NCBI RefSeq assembly: GCF_000485595.1
Contig: NW_014577084.1
Span: 879,695-935,260, forward strand
Direction of reading: 5' to 3'
DNA from: Priapulus caudatus
Taxonomy: Eukaryota > Priapulida > Priapulimorpha > Priapulimorphida > Priapulidae
Length of the DNA: 55,566 nucleotides
A program made the translations under genes and the position numbers. The notes beneath the pieces are model-generated. The model saw nothing but the letters and a program-made list of their open reading frames with translations, had not been told where the DNA came from and ran no database searches. Shown in pieces: positions 26,001 through 38,900 of this stretch (position 1 is the stretch's first letter; each line of letters opens with the position of its first letter).

Positions 26001-26943
26001 TCAGCTGCCTGTGGTGATTCATAGCAGCGTGCCTCTGTACATATGTGGGCACATACACGCGCCGGCCGATCAGCTGCATTTGTCGGTCACCTTTATACGA
26101 GGTTCACCTGATACACTGCCGTTGTGTTGATTGACAACCGATCATGTGCAAGCTCGAGTTTGAAGTGGGTCGATCGCTTCTCCATTTCAAAATACGTGGG
26201 TTGTGGATGGGTCAAACTCAGTCACAGCAACTTTGTCGTCGGCTATCTATTGTCTCGTATCACGACATGTGAATTTCCAGACACTCCGCCAGAAGCTTGC
26301 ATCGTAACATGAGACGAGAGTTTTTTTAAATGCATTGTGATTAGTCCTTTGACTCATTGCTAAGTTATATACCCAAATGTGTGCGTGGACTGGGCAGTCT
26401 CTGGTATGAGGCGTGTACGTATTAGGCTGAGATATTCGAGAAATGTTGCGATGGACAGTGTTACTATATAGCCCGTGCACTTACTTTGCGATGGAAACCT
26501 ATGCATGGTACCGCAGATCACAGAGGGGTCTTCTTCTTCTCGGGTCACTACACTACACTTGGTCTAGCCACTGCAGCACACAGGACCTGGCACGGTGGTT
26601 GAAAGCCTCAAGGTCACCAGGGCTACAGGGCTCTGGTAATTGGGGGCATTTCAGGAGATGTCCCATAGTCTGGTCCTCCCCGCAGTAGCATTCGGTTGGG
26701 CCATCTTCAGTGTATCCCCATTTCTGCATGAGTGCCCTGCATCGACCAACAGAGGGGTCATTCCCGATTGATTCGTCAGTGTAATATACGTGACCTACGA
26801 GTATAATAATAAATACTACTACTGAGCTATGATTGATAAACGCTTCACATGTCTGCTTGCAGCGTGTGCGTTTGTTTTATCGTACGAGTAGCTTAGGGGA
26901 GCATAGCGTACAGAAGCAGAGTGGCCTTGCCGCTGCAGCTGTG

Positions 26944-26975
<32 letters not shown>

Positions 26976-29900
26976 TGCTTGTGTGGGATTAGATTGCACT
27001 CGTGGTTTACGCGTGTGCAGTAGTAGTACTAGCATGTGTATATATATAATATAGACACATAATCACACATATATATATATACATAGTATATGTATATATA
27101 TATACAGGGGTAGAAATTAACTTGAACAAGGGAGTCCAACGCCCCCCTCCCCCACAAGGGAGTCCAACGGAAAAAGAGGGAGTCCGCAGCAAAATGAGGG
27201 AGTTCGTAGTCTGAAGTTCCAAATTAAAGATTTGCTGAAAAAATATGGTAATTCTGCGAGGCCGTGCGCTGGAACAAACTAGTTAGTATAGCAGAATTTT
27301 CAGGGAGTCACACGGACTCCTGCATATGTCAAATCAGGGAGTCCGCTCTGGAATGAACTAGTTAGTATAGCAGAATTTTCAGGGAGTCACACGGACTCCT
27401 GCATATGTCAAATCAGGGAGTCCGACAGTAAATCAGGGAGTATTTGACTCTGGACTCGCGTTAATTTCGCACCCTGTATATATGAGTGAGTCGGCAGTGA
27501 CACGTAGTCTCTGCAGGCAGTTGCTGCAGTAATTGCGCAGGGCCACCGCGTCCAGGATTAATCACGCCACAGGTGTGCGTACAATTTCACTTGCATTTTC
27601 AGAAATTAAATAAATTGCACAATTCATTGTTGTGCGCATGAAAAAGCGTTAGCGCAGTGGTCTTTACTGAACGCTGTTTTAATTTGTGAGTGAATAATTT
27701 CGTTGAGATTTGAAACTTGCTACGGTTACAAAGGGATTTTTTTAGCATTGACGACTAAGAATCAACCCCCACATCCCAATATGTCAGCTATGTGATCTAT
27801 ATATATACCATCAAGAGCAGATAAAGAAGGAGAGCGTACAACGGTAAAATGCTGAAACCATGCTGCAGTATTAGTCGAATTAATAAACTTTTCCCGTTTT
27901 ATTTTGACGATCCTTTGCAGTATCATTGATTAGCTGTCTTACCTTGTTCATATAAAACAAACCGCATGTCCCTACGATGCCCCTACGCTGAGATAATGAG
28001 CGGTGAAAATCTGGTATTTTCGCCGAAACCCGACTAGACATTAGTCAGAGCTGCGACTATCTCTCGAAGTGTTTATAACTTCGGGAAACCTCGCGTGTCC
28101 CGAATGACGTCTGTTATTGATTGCCATAGTGATGACCCCCACCTGTGCCCACCTCACGCCCACCTCACGCTGGATGTATAGTAAACTCTGGTAGTATTAC
28201 GTGAGTCAGCGCCACTATCGCGCTACACAGCGGCGACCGGAAGCAACACACTGGAATCACTTCGCGAGAGAGACGCAGCTCTGACTAATGTCTAGTCGGG
28301 TTTCGGCGAAAATACCAGATTTTCACCGCTCATTATCTCAGCGTAGGGGCATCGTAGGGACATGCGGCTTGTTTTATATGAACAAGGTAAGACAGCTAAT
28401 CAATAATACTGCAAAGGATCGTCAGAATAAAACGGGAAAAGTTTATTAATTTGACTAATACTGCAGCATGGTTTTAGCATTTTACCGTTGTACGCTCTCC
28501 TTCTTTATCTGCTCTTGATACCATTTAGGGAACAAAGGATACCATAAATAGTGTCATGCAGAGTCTGATTAAGATTTGAGGTCAGTGTACAGAATCAAGA
28601 GGCATCTCACCAGTCTATGGCCAACGGTCTATGGTAGGTCTGTGAGAAGATTGCCTGGACACTGGGCGTGTTCTTGGTGTCATTCGCATTAGCTATATAG
28701 TGGGGAATTCTTTGCTATAATTGGGATAACAACAGCCAAATAGGGAAACCTAATACATAATGGTTAGTATATGGTTTTTGTAACATCTGGTTAGATTTAA
28801 TGGCATTTCAGGTTGGAATAGTTTTTTTTAAACATTACAACTGTAACATATGATTTACAGATGTTACATAAATTAGTTAGAGACGCGGAGTGCGGCTAGC
28901 CTCAGGGTTGTTTTGGTGACAGAGCGTCGCGCATCTTGTGCGGCTAGATTGATGTTATAGGGAGAATGGTAAACGTGTTTTAGGTCGGGCGTTTCTGGGG
29001 TCATTGTGAAATGGAGGTAGGACGCGGTCTGGGAGAACGGGTGACATGTGCGCTCAGGATGTAGGGGTTTTGGGGGTAATATATAATATAAGACAGCGAT
29101 GTAAGAGTCGGGGGTCTGGTTGTGGTCGCGGGAGTAAGCACACGCGCTTAGGCGCGTGTGCGCGTGTCTTTGTCTCTCTATGCAAGATGTGACCACACTG
29201 TGTGCAAGTTATTATAGTTTATTCAGTTTTTATTACACAAGTTTGAATTCCTTCTTTCATCATTTCTACATAAAACAATAATTAAACGTTACACAACCAT
29301 CGAGAGCGTTATAGACACTGGTTAGTAAAAAACGCATCTGTGCGGCCAATGCTGACCGATGTGTATATATGTCGACATTCGATCATATTCATTGTGAACA
29401 ATTTTTGTGAGTTTGTTTATTCTTGTCACTATAGTGATCTGACTTCCTGCCATCATAAATATGTTTTGGGAGATCAGAGCAGACTGGGCATATAGGGGGG
29501 GGGGGAAATTCAATTAAATCAATTCTGGTTACACTACTCCATTATATGGAGTGATATCTTGGAAACCTAAAAGTTTACTCCGTTTAATTAATTCTGTCGG
29601 TGTACGTATGCGGTCGATCGATGAATTAGCGTTATTTGGAATTTGCATTGTCTCTGCATACATATACGTACATAATACGTTAGAACTGTTTTCGATACGT
29701 AGTACACGATGAGGAATGTATACGATATGAGAAATCAAAGGCCTGTGGCTCAAGATGCAACTCACGCAGCAGTACAGCAGTGAATGCAGGCGATGTTCTA
29801 GCAGCTTCAGTATCCGCAGCGGCATCAGCTTCAGCATCGACAGCAGAGCGAAAGCTGAGAGAGCTAGCTGCGAAGATCAATAGCAGCTGCGGCCGGTGCT

Positions 29901-32900
29901 CTCTTAAACTGTTATTACTGTAGCCGTTGTCAGTGAATCGCAAGCAAACGCTTGTAGCGAGCTTTCTCATTTAATTCTGTATGCACGGGTCGCAAAGCCT
30001 GAAGCGTGTGTCAGCTGGTGAGGCGTAGAACACCTATTGGAGGAGGACGGTCACAGACATTTAGTAGCAAAGGAAGGTTAGTAAGCGGAGTGGAACATGA
30101 TATGCCTTATATATAAATAGGCTTATATTGTATGTATCTGACCATAGTGGCTGAAAGGAGAAGTGCAGAATAAATGTTCTGCTAAAAGCATTTTCACTCT
30201 AGTTCATGCCGTAGTCGTATTGGGTAAAACTAGGTATATAATAATAATATACATATAACTATAAGTTGATGTTATCTGACACTTGCCATGTTATAGTTTC
30301 TCTCTACTACCCAGCCAAAGCTTGGTGGTATTCATCATCCACTTGTGCGAGATTGTAGAAATTGCGTGACCTACTAATGAAATTCAGTGGAGAGTAATGG
30401 GAATGAAACCTGCGTGAAATCAAGGATTTCGCTCCCGGTCTCTCAAATCAATACGTATACTTGAGCAGCAGGCTTGCGAGACATTATCCAGCCCACGTGT
30501 ATGTGTGAAACAGCCAGCAAGTGGCAATTGGAATTATTGTTTTCGTAATTGACATACTCAACATTGCTGGTGGTATTCGTGTGGATGTACGAACATTCTG
30601 CCTATTAGGTGACAGTATAGACTTGCAGATGCTTTCTGAGAAAGCTTACATTGTCCATTATATCGTTCTCTCCCTATATCCTGTCATTTTTGTCATTTCT
30701 CCTTTCCCTCGTTGTTCACTCTCTTGTCTATCTCTTAAAACGTATACGATTTCATCCTCCCACTTTCTTTCTACCCTCTCTGGCACTCAGCAATGTTTCT
30801 CGTTTCCACTGCCCTCCGTAGGTGGTGGAGTCACCTTGTATGTGCAATGATTCCTGTAGTTTCCTGTTGCAGCAGACAAGGTGATTTCGTGAAGCCGGTT
30901 GCCTATAATTATTTTTCTCTCCTCCGGTAATTGGCAACAGATTCTGAACATGAACCGTTTGATTAGTGTTTGACTAGCTCGGTACAAGCCACCGTGCAAT
31001 ACGTGACCGCTTCTTGAAGCTCTACAGTCGTGGTTTACCTTTGAACTCAGAGTCCTTTGAGCTCAATACAGCCAAGGTTCATATAATCCACAGCGTTCCC
31101 CATGTATGGTATCTTCTCATTTGACCAGTTACGTTTCATGCTGTCTGATTTTCTGCTGTATGGAATGTTTGTCCGTAGTCATTCGATAGAATGGGTGATG
31201 TTATGCCCAACTGTTTGGTTACAAACTGTTTGTGCTCGAACATTTGCACTGCAGACGTAACAGCTTGCCTTGGTGGCACTGCTGTAATGGTTTCTAGTAT
31301 TCTGAGGTTCTATGGTTCTCCTGAGTATTACTATTACGCATAGATGTGTGTCTGCCTCCAAAATGTATCAACAGTATGACTCGTGATCAATATCTACGTT
31401 TGATTCATCTGGATAATTTCAGCACATGCCGATTTTCTCTGGCAACGCCCAGTTCATTTGAGAAAATGCCAATTAAATATGGAACCTGCCTTGTATAGTT
31501 GGATATATGGTTCCATGGGCAACTCGTCACAACCCTTATTCTTTTTGACAATGTTAACTTGGAATATGTTATGTTGCGGTGAGATTGCTAAATTGATTGC
31601 ACGGCAGATTGGTTCGTAAGAATAACAGTCTCGGGTTCTAAGTTAGTAGATATATCTAGTAGTATATATATCTATCGTTGTATTCGTGAAGGCAGATCTT
31701 CGAAGCGCACGGCAAGCAGCTAGTAACTCGTTGGTCGCGATGTGTGAAACACTGACTTTGTTTCCTCTGAGGGATTCCCTCATTGATTAGCCTGCAGCTG
31801 TTGTGGGTGCGTACACGTGTGCTGTGTGCACGCGTCGCAATGGGAATGTAGACGCGATATTTGGAAAGATTGAAGAGACTGGGAATCGTGTTAACTATAT
31901 GATAAACTCGTGATCTATACCTTGTGTATGCATTGCTTTCTTTTATCACCTATCTATAATGAGTATTTATTTACAGTTGAGATGTGATGTTTAGTCGTGT
32001 GCTTATGATACTGTTGTTTACTAGAATCTTCACATATCTGCCTGTAATCAGCGATAAAACATACCACATATACTTACATGTCAGAAATCTAACGATTTGC
32101 TGTCAATATATCACATGGCATTCTATTTTGTTAAATTTCAGATTCCTTGATCTGTACGAAAAGGTGAACTTCCTTGGAGAGGACCCCGCAGATGAGGATG
32201 ACGATTATGAGAGTCGGAAAACAAAGGGACCCTCACTGGTTGACCAGGTGTCCATGGTGTACAGGAAAGAGCATCACACCATACCAGGTAAGTAAGAATA
32301 ACAAGCGAGAAAGCTAGAATGAGTGCCACTGAATACTCACTCCACAGTGAAACCGTTAGACGGCACAGCATATTACTGCTGTGTATATAGAGAAGGCAGT
32401 CTCTTGACTCTTGCTAACTGATTGTGCATAGCTGGTTGTGATACTTACCAGGAAGCAAGCTGTACTGGCAACTAATATACCAGCCTGTGTATGTAGCATT
32501 TCTTATGCCTGGCAGTTATTCATTCTTATGTGTTTGAGGTTCTTTTGCTAAACAGATGTTTTAGTTTCTCCGACGACAGAAGAAATTCCCTCAAAACTTT
32601 TGTGTTTTATAACCATTTTAGTTCCATCGCACATTACGACTGTAAGTTGCAAAAACAATGTCATCGGATAGGAAATGCGGGTAGTCATAATCGTTCGCAC
32701 AATAGACCATAACCTAATCCACGCGTAGGTGTTTGTGCCTCTCTCTGCATAATACTACAGAGTGGAGTCGGCAGCTTCCGATTTCGGTACTTGCTATGCA
32801 GCTATCAACATCGTATTTCTCTTGCCTGTTTGCTGTGCAGGGTCTTCTGAAAGCTGTAGTTACACAGTAAAGGTGTGTGGAAGTGGTGGTTAGCAAACTG

Positions 32901-35900
32901 ATCGACGCTTGCGTGTACTATACCTTTAAACGCAAATTGCCCCCCCCCACCCTGTAAACGGATTATACCAGCATGTTCGCTGGCGGAGAATCGCGCAGCA
33001 TTGCCTACCTGTGAAGCGTATGTTGTGTTAGTGATTGGCACGAATGACCACATGGTATCGCGCACACGCAGCGGTAGCAGCGTTATATCTATGCTGAGAT
33101 AACACACGACCTGTGATGTAGGCTGTAGCTCTAGTTAAAAAGCGGTGTCTCCGACTCTCGCTGTAATGCTTTATCGCGTGTTATATCACTGCCACGCTTC
33201 GTCAACCGAGTTGATTCTCGTCACATGGAATCTCGTTCATAGCTGCCAACGTCCACCGTGCGTGCTGCTGATATTAGTGCAATGTTTCTTCTTGTTTTGG
33301 ATTAGGAGCAGTGATATTTGTAGGCGCATGCTCGGGTGCCGGTGGGGTTGTTGTTAAATGTAAATGTAAGATTAACAATAGCAGTTAGCTAGATGGTGAA
33401 TGATGTTACATTTACATCACAAGAACGTGTAACATATTTTGGTCCGATGTGGACTGAATTGACTTCTGTGTGAAGACTGATGTGTTTTCATGATTGCAAA
33501 ATAGTATTAGCGAGGTCACACAACTAACAGTAACACGTTCCGTGTGTATATATCCGTACGCAGGTGTGAAATCGGTCACATTAAAGAATTCAATGTGATT
33601 ACCGAGGCGACAGGGGTTCATAGGTTCCAGGAAACGCAATTCTTATCGATCTTGATTTAGAAGCTCACCATTCACCGTACAGAGAGAGAGAGGGGAATCG
33701 TTGGATTAAATTATTCAACAAAATACAGCTACCCGTATGGCAAGCTAGTATGATCAGTTATCCTATCGATGATAAACTTAACCTTTATTATTGCCATTTC
33801 TTTTTATTCCCAGTGACTAATTTATTTTGTATTATTGTTTGCAATGTGAAGAACTCATAATCAACTCGTTTGTAACAACGTTCAATAACAGTGTATAACG
33901 CTCAAATTAGCCCCCCCCCCTCATTTCCACTTTTAGAGTATTGTGTATATTACATATATATATTATATATATATATATTTTTCATTTGTATGCTTTCTCT
34001 GTGTGATTCTAAGTTACATTTGCTTCATTCGTGGGGCTTCATTTGTAGCAAGCACGCACTATTAATTCGTGATTTATCCGGTGTGCGAAACTGTATGTAG
34101 ATGAGGGTATTCACGTCAGACTGTGCGTGGTGAAGCGTAGTTTATAGCGTTATACCGTATAATCGGTGTTTGAGATATGTAGCGAGAGAGTGAAGGATAG
34201 GTGAGGTGGAAGAAAATAATAGGTTCTGTTAAGCTGAAAGTATGTGGCAGGTACTCCTCTTCCTCTTCTATTGCTTTCTCTTCCTCCTCTTTCCCTCCTT
34301 CTCTTCTTCATCGTTGCCATCGTCATCACCGCTGTCTTCTTCTTTTCCCCATTCTCCTGTTTTTCATCCTAGTGAAAAGCTAAGAGTTTAAGAATCGTAA
34401 CGTACGTATGCGGATGCTCAGTCGCTGTTGTCGTTGCAGACACCCTGCGCAGTTTCCACGGACTCAGCATGGAGTTTGCGAAACTCAGCCAGTACGACAA
34501 GCTCATCTATTCGCTCATGTCCGGTCTGCCGAACGAAGTGGACTTCGCGCTGAACGTGTGCGTGCTGCTGTCGAACGAGGGGAAGCACGTGCTGCGGTTG
34601 CAGCGGTGTCCCCGGCTGCTGGACCTGCTGCTAGCTCACGCCGGCATCTTCGCCGAGGGAGCGGCAACGCTGCAGAGCGTCTACGAGAGCTGGCGAGCCC
34701 TGACACATCGCCAGTTCGTACGGGTGAGTGTGTCTGTCGTGCGTGCTGGCCGTGCTGGTGTTTTGAAAGTGATCATTGAAAACGTAGGTGTATTTACCTT
34801 GGCGATTTGAGCACCCAGGTTCATCACCCAGCGTGTGGCTGGTGACAATGGTGTGGCCGTTGCTATATATATATATAATTATTATTATTATATATATATA
34901 TATATATATTATATCTGGTTGGTCTGAGACTACGGGTGTAAGAATTTTATCGTGTAATTTTACTCATAATGATTTTGATAGTTGCGTGTATATGAATTAT
35001 TATATTTATGATATTTGTATGTTCTGATAAAATGTCCTGTAATGGCATATATCGTTTGATATTGTTTTCTGTAAACCCAGTTCAACATTATTATTTCATT
35101 TTCAAAAGGGCTTTGGTAATATATGTATGCTAATGTTGAAAATTGGTGCTATTACGATTATATTTTCGCATATCCCGTGTGTTCATTTGGATGTTTCAAT
35201 GGTTATTAAAATAATGCGGCCTGATCACCTAGCAGATGCCCATAATTTCGCCTTGCCCGTAAGAATTATGTGCCAAGTGGTCATATTTGTCATTGGTTCC
35301 CGAATTAAATGTGTTCTAATTATATTGACCACCCACAACTTTTCCAGCTGGTTACTTTAAACCCAAACAATAGACATAATACGCAAACTGTTCACTGTGC
35401 AATATTTCAATTACTTAGAACCAGCAAAGAAGGGAAACATTATTATTTATATGCAATCAACGTATAATCAAAGTGAAAAATTAAACTGTTGAATAATTTG
35501 GATACTGTTCTTGAAAATATTGTGTTGTTCAAATCATGAACTCTCTTGATAAATAACGAACGTTTAAACATGTTGATTTCAAAAGGGCGGCAGACATTTT
35601 GTTCAACCGTTACTGGGCATATGTAATCCATGTAAAATAGTTTAATATGGAAGCAAGTTGTAGGGAAAATGAAATCGTACCTGTTCGCAGCCAGGTACTG
35701 AGGTAGTTGAATGCCAGCTCGTTACAGGTGCGCACGTACGCCATATGTTTACGAGTGTAAATTACTACTGTGATGCTTTGTTCAGTGTTGCTACTCAGCC
35801 AGCCATTTTGATGCTATGAGTAGACCGTCTAGAGCAGTTAACGTAGAAATCGTTGAGAATTGAGATCTTGCCGTATGCGCAATTGGTGTCGTATCGTGTG

Positions 35901-38900
35901 GATTGCACACGTTCAGCAGCGTGCTGCTGCTAGTGCGTGAGAGGGAGGGAGTGTTTATGTTGTCTTGGTGAGTGTGTACGCTAGGACAGTGCATGCTGTA
36001 CGTGATTATTGAATAATGGCGGCCAGCGGACGACTGCTGCCAATAACCTCAGCAGTGTATGTTGTGCCATCTGGTGGCACGAAACGTTAAATTTCGAGAT
36101 GGTAAACAGAACCGAAGTGTATGTTGTTACGAAACGCCCTTTTCAGTGACTTCACTGCCACGTTCTATTTTGTTTCAGTTCTGGTACGATACGGTCAAGG
36201 ATGAAGGTATCAGAGAGCTAATACCATTACTCGTGAATAAAGGTAGGTAACGTAACTGTGGTCGTGCTACATCAATTCATTTGTTCCTTTTTATTTCTGT
36301 ATGTGTTAATACACATGCATGCGTACATACATACATACATACATACATACGTGCATACGTACATACGTATATACGTACATACATACATACGTGCATACAT
36401 GCATGTACTCGCACTCACACTTTATACATTTAAACCTTATGGGGGTTCATGCACATTGTTGGGTGTTGCAGATGGAGAGAGTCTGGAGGATAGCCCTGGT
36501 GATGAGCTGTTTACATTGTCACGAAATTATGGGGTTCATGACACCGAGGGACAGCGCATCGAACAGATAGTAGTCATACTGCGCAACCTGTCCTTTGAGA
36601 ATGGGAACATTCCAGTGATGGCATGCAATTCTTCGTGCATAAGGTAGATCTTTATGATGCCTCGTGTTTCCAGTGGTAGCAGAGTGTGCCTGCATCCTTC
36701 ATATTATCTCTGTATTTATTAAATTGCTAGTTACACTATTTACCTCCTAAGATTTATCTTTTTAAATTATACTATAGTGTCAACATGGGAATTATCTCAT
36801 TGCAATTTTACATTGTTTGAGTAAGCATGCTTATATGGTGTGTGGGCATGATAATAAAGGGGTTATTCTTGGATATAATATAATTGGGATAATGGAGATG
36901 TTTTTATTTCAATGAGGTTATGAAAATATGGAAATAAAAGTGCACCCTGTCATCGTGTGTTTCATTTCTGAACATGTTTTGTTGCCTTTCTCGTAGGTTT
37001 CTCTTGTTGTGTGCGCACTGCAGTTGGTCAACATTAAGGCAGATGGCGCTGGATACATTAGCGAATCTGGCCAGGCAGCTGGAACTGGAGCCGATTGAGG
37101 TCCTAAACACCCAGCTTCTGTTCCGAACGATTGCATGCTGTGTATCCTCAGCAGACAAGTTTGAAACAATACGAGGTAAAAAACAGAATGTTAGTTTGCC
37201 TTAGTATCCAGTAAGTTTCTTAGCCAGTTTTTGTAAAAGTGGGTCTCATGGTGTGTTTAATGTGTTAGACGATGCTTGTGGACCTTGATTTATAATTTGC
37301 TTAGCAGTAGTTTGTTTGATTTTGTTGATGTGTTTGTGATGGTGTGTTTTGAATTATGTTTACATTGTTTCATGCACAAATTTTTGCTTTGCCAAGTGTT
37401 GTTGTCGTATGAACACTGGTGCTTTTTTCACAATGATATTAATTGTAGAGGGCCAACCAAAAGGTGCGAAATACTCTGCAATTGTTGTAAAATATTGTAA
37501 TGTATGTATGTGTATATATTATATATACATATATTTAATTGTATCCCCCGCGACGAAGTCGGCGGGTATACTATGGTTTCATGTCTGTCCAGCCGCCGCC
37601 GCCGCAGACATTTTCTCTTACGCTCTATAACTCGACCCCTAATTGACCTAGCGTGACCAAACATAGTCTACTTACACATCTTGGGCAGAAGGTGCGCAGC
37701 ATACCAAAACCAGGTCACTACAACCTTTATTTGACCTTTACCTTGACCTTGATCATATTTCCCTTCCGCTCTATAACTCGGCCCCTAATTGACCTAGCGC
37801 TACCAAACTTGGTATACTTACACATCTTGGGGAGAAGGTGCGCAGCGTACCAAAACCAGGTCACTACGACCTTTATTTGACCTTGATCATATTTCCCTTC
37901 CGCTCTATAACTCGGCCCCTAATTGACCTGGCGCTACCAAACTTGGTATACTTACACATCTTGGGGAGAAGGTGTGTCGCGTACCAAAACCAGGTCACTG
38001 CGACCTTTATTTGACCTTGACCTTGACCTTGATCATATTTCCCTTCCGCTCTATAACTCGGCCCCTAATTTACCTAGCGCTACCAAACTTGGTATACTTA
38101 CACATCTTGGGGAGAATGTGTGTCGCGTACCAAAACCACGTCACTGCGGCTTTTATTTGACCTTGACCTTGATCATAGGCCCCTAATTGACCTAGCGCGA
38201 GCAAACTTTGTATACTTACACATCTTGGGGAGAAGGTGTGTCGCGTACCAAAACCCTTAAGGCAACCAATTTTAACATACTTGCACATCTCTGGCAAATG
38301 AGTTGTGTAACAAACCGTTGTCTTTGTGACTTATTTAACTTTACCTACCTTCTACGTCCTTACAGAGATATTTCATTCATACTAGATCACGGGGGATACG
38401 TGTAGTTGGCGACAACTTCCCTTTCTAGTTATAAGATTGTTTTTATAACTCTAGGAATGGAGGTTCTGGCCAACTTGTGTCTACACGAGTTGAACGAAGA
38501 AACGATCGTGGGCAACGTTGATGAGTGGGTGTACAGGAAGATCTGCCTCATGCTGACTGTGCACGATATCATGCTCATAGTTTACACACTAGAGGTGCTC
38601 TACCAGCTGTCCGAGCTTGGAGAGGCGACATGTACGAACATCGCCAGCGTACACAAATCTGTGGGTGCGTGACTCTGAGTTTATGGTTTCATATTTAGGG
38701 GAATCATCATGAATTATCATTTTCAGAAACAAAATTAGTCTTAGCATTGGTTTTCAACGTAGCAATTCGTAACTTCACCATGATTCTGTCAGGGGTCTGT
38801 AAGAAAAAGTTAATGTTAAAATAACTATTAAGACCAATTTTGTTTCTGATAATGGGCCCCGAGATTTCATTTATAGATTGATGATAGAGGAGCTGTAGGG

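Larger units (their letters stand above)
11388..32141 (+). other. ARID2 intron 3, 20.75 kb
   Basis: This intron splits the end of the ARID domain and makes up over half of the gene's span. No nested gene could be supported on either strand. It contains a fragment related to the element at 27105 (about 13870-13980), a 38-bp palindrome (15543-15580), a hAT-like MITE (16981-17662), a TCGATA-rich inverted-repeat element (about 18408-19070), CpG-rich stretches (about 19600-20000 and 20500-20700), trinucleotide repeats, the interspersed-repeat copy at 22358, a two-copy inverted-repeat element (25482-25872), a non-LTR retrotransposon remnant (26553-26760), a hAT-like MITE (27105-27476) and fold-back element 2. 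The parts around 11400-13100, 14000-15300 and 28550-32100 look unique apart from CA/TG and CG microsatellites. Confidence 0.85.

Noticed and set aside
29529-29970. Two overlapping minus-strand frames of about 100 codons
   Set aside because: Ala/Ser-biased composition, no motif and no conserved neighbour; treated as chance.
37653-38297. Several frames of 60-88 codons with repeated RVPKPGHCDLYLTL-like peptides
   Set aside because: They are translations of the tandem units of the GTATCCCCC element; the frame shifts between units and there is no start or conserved protein.
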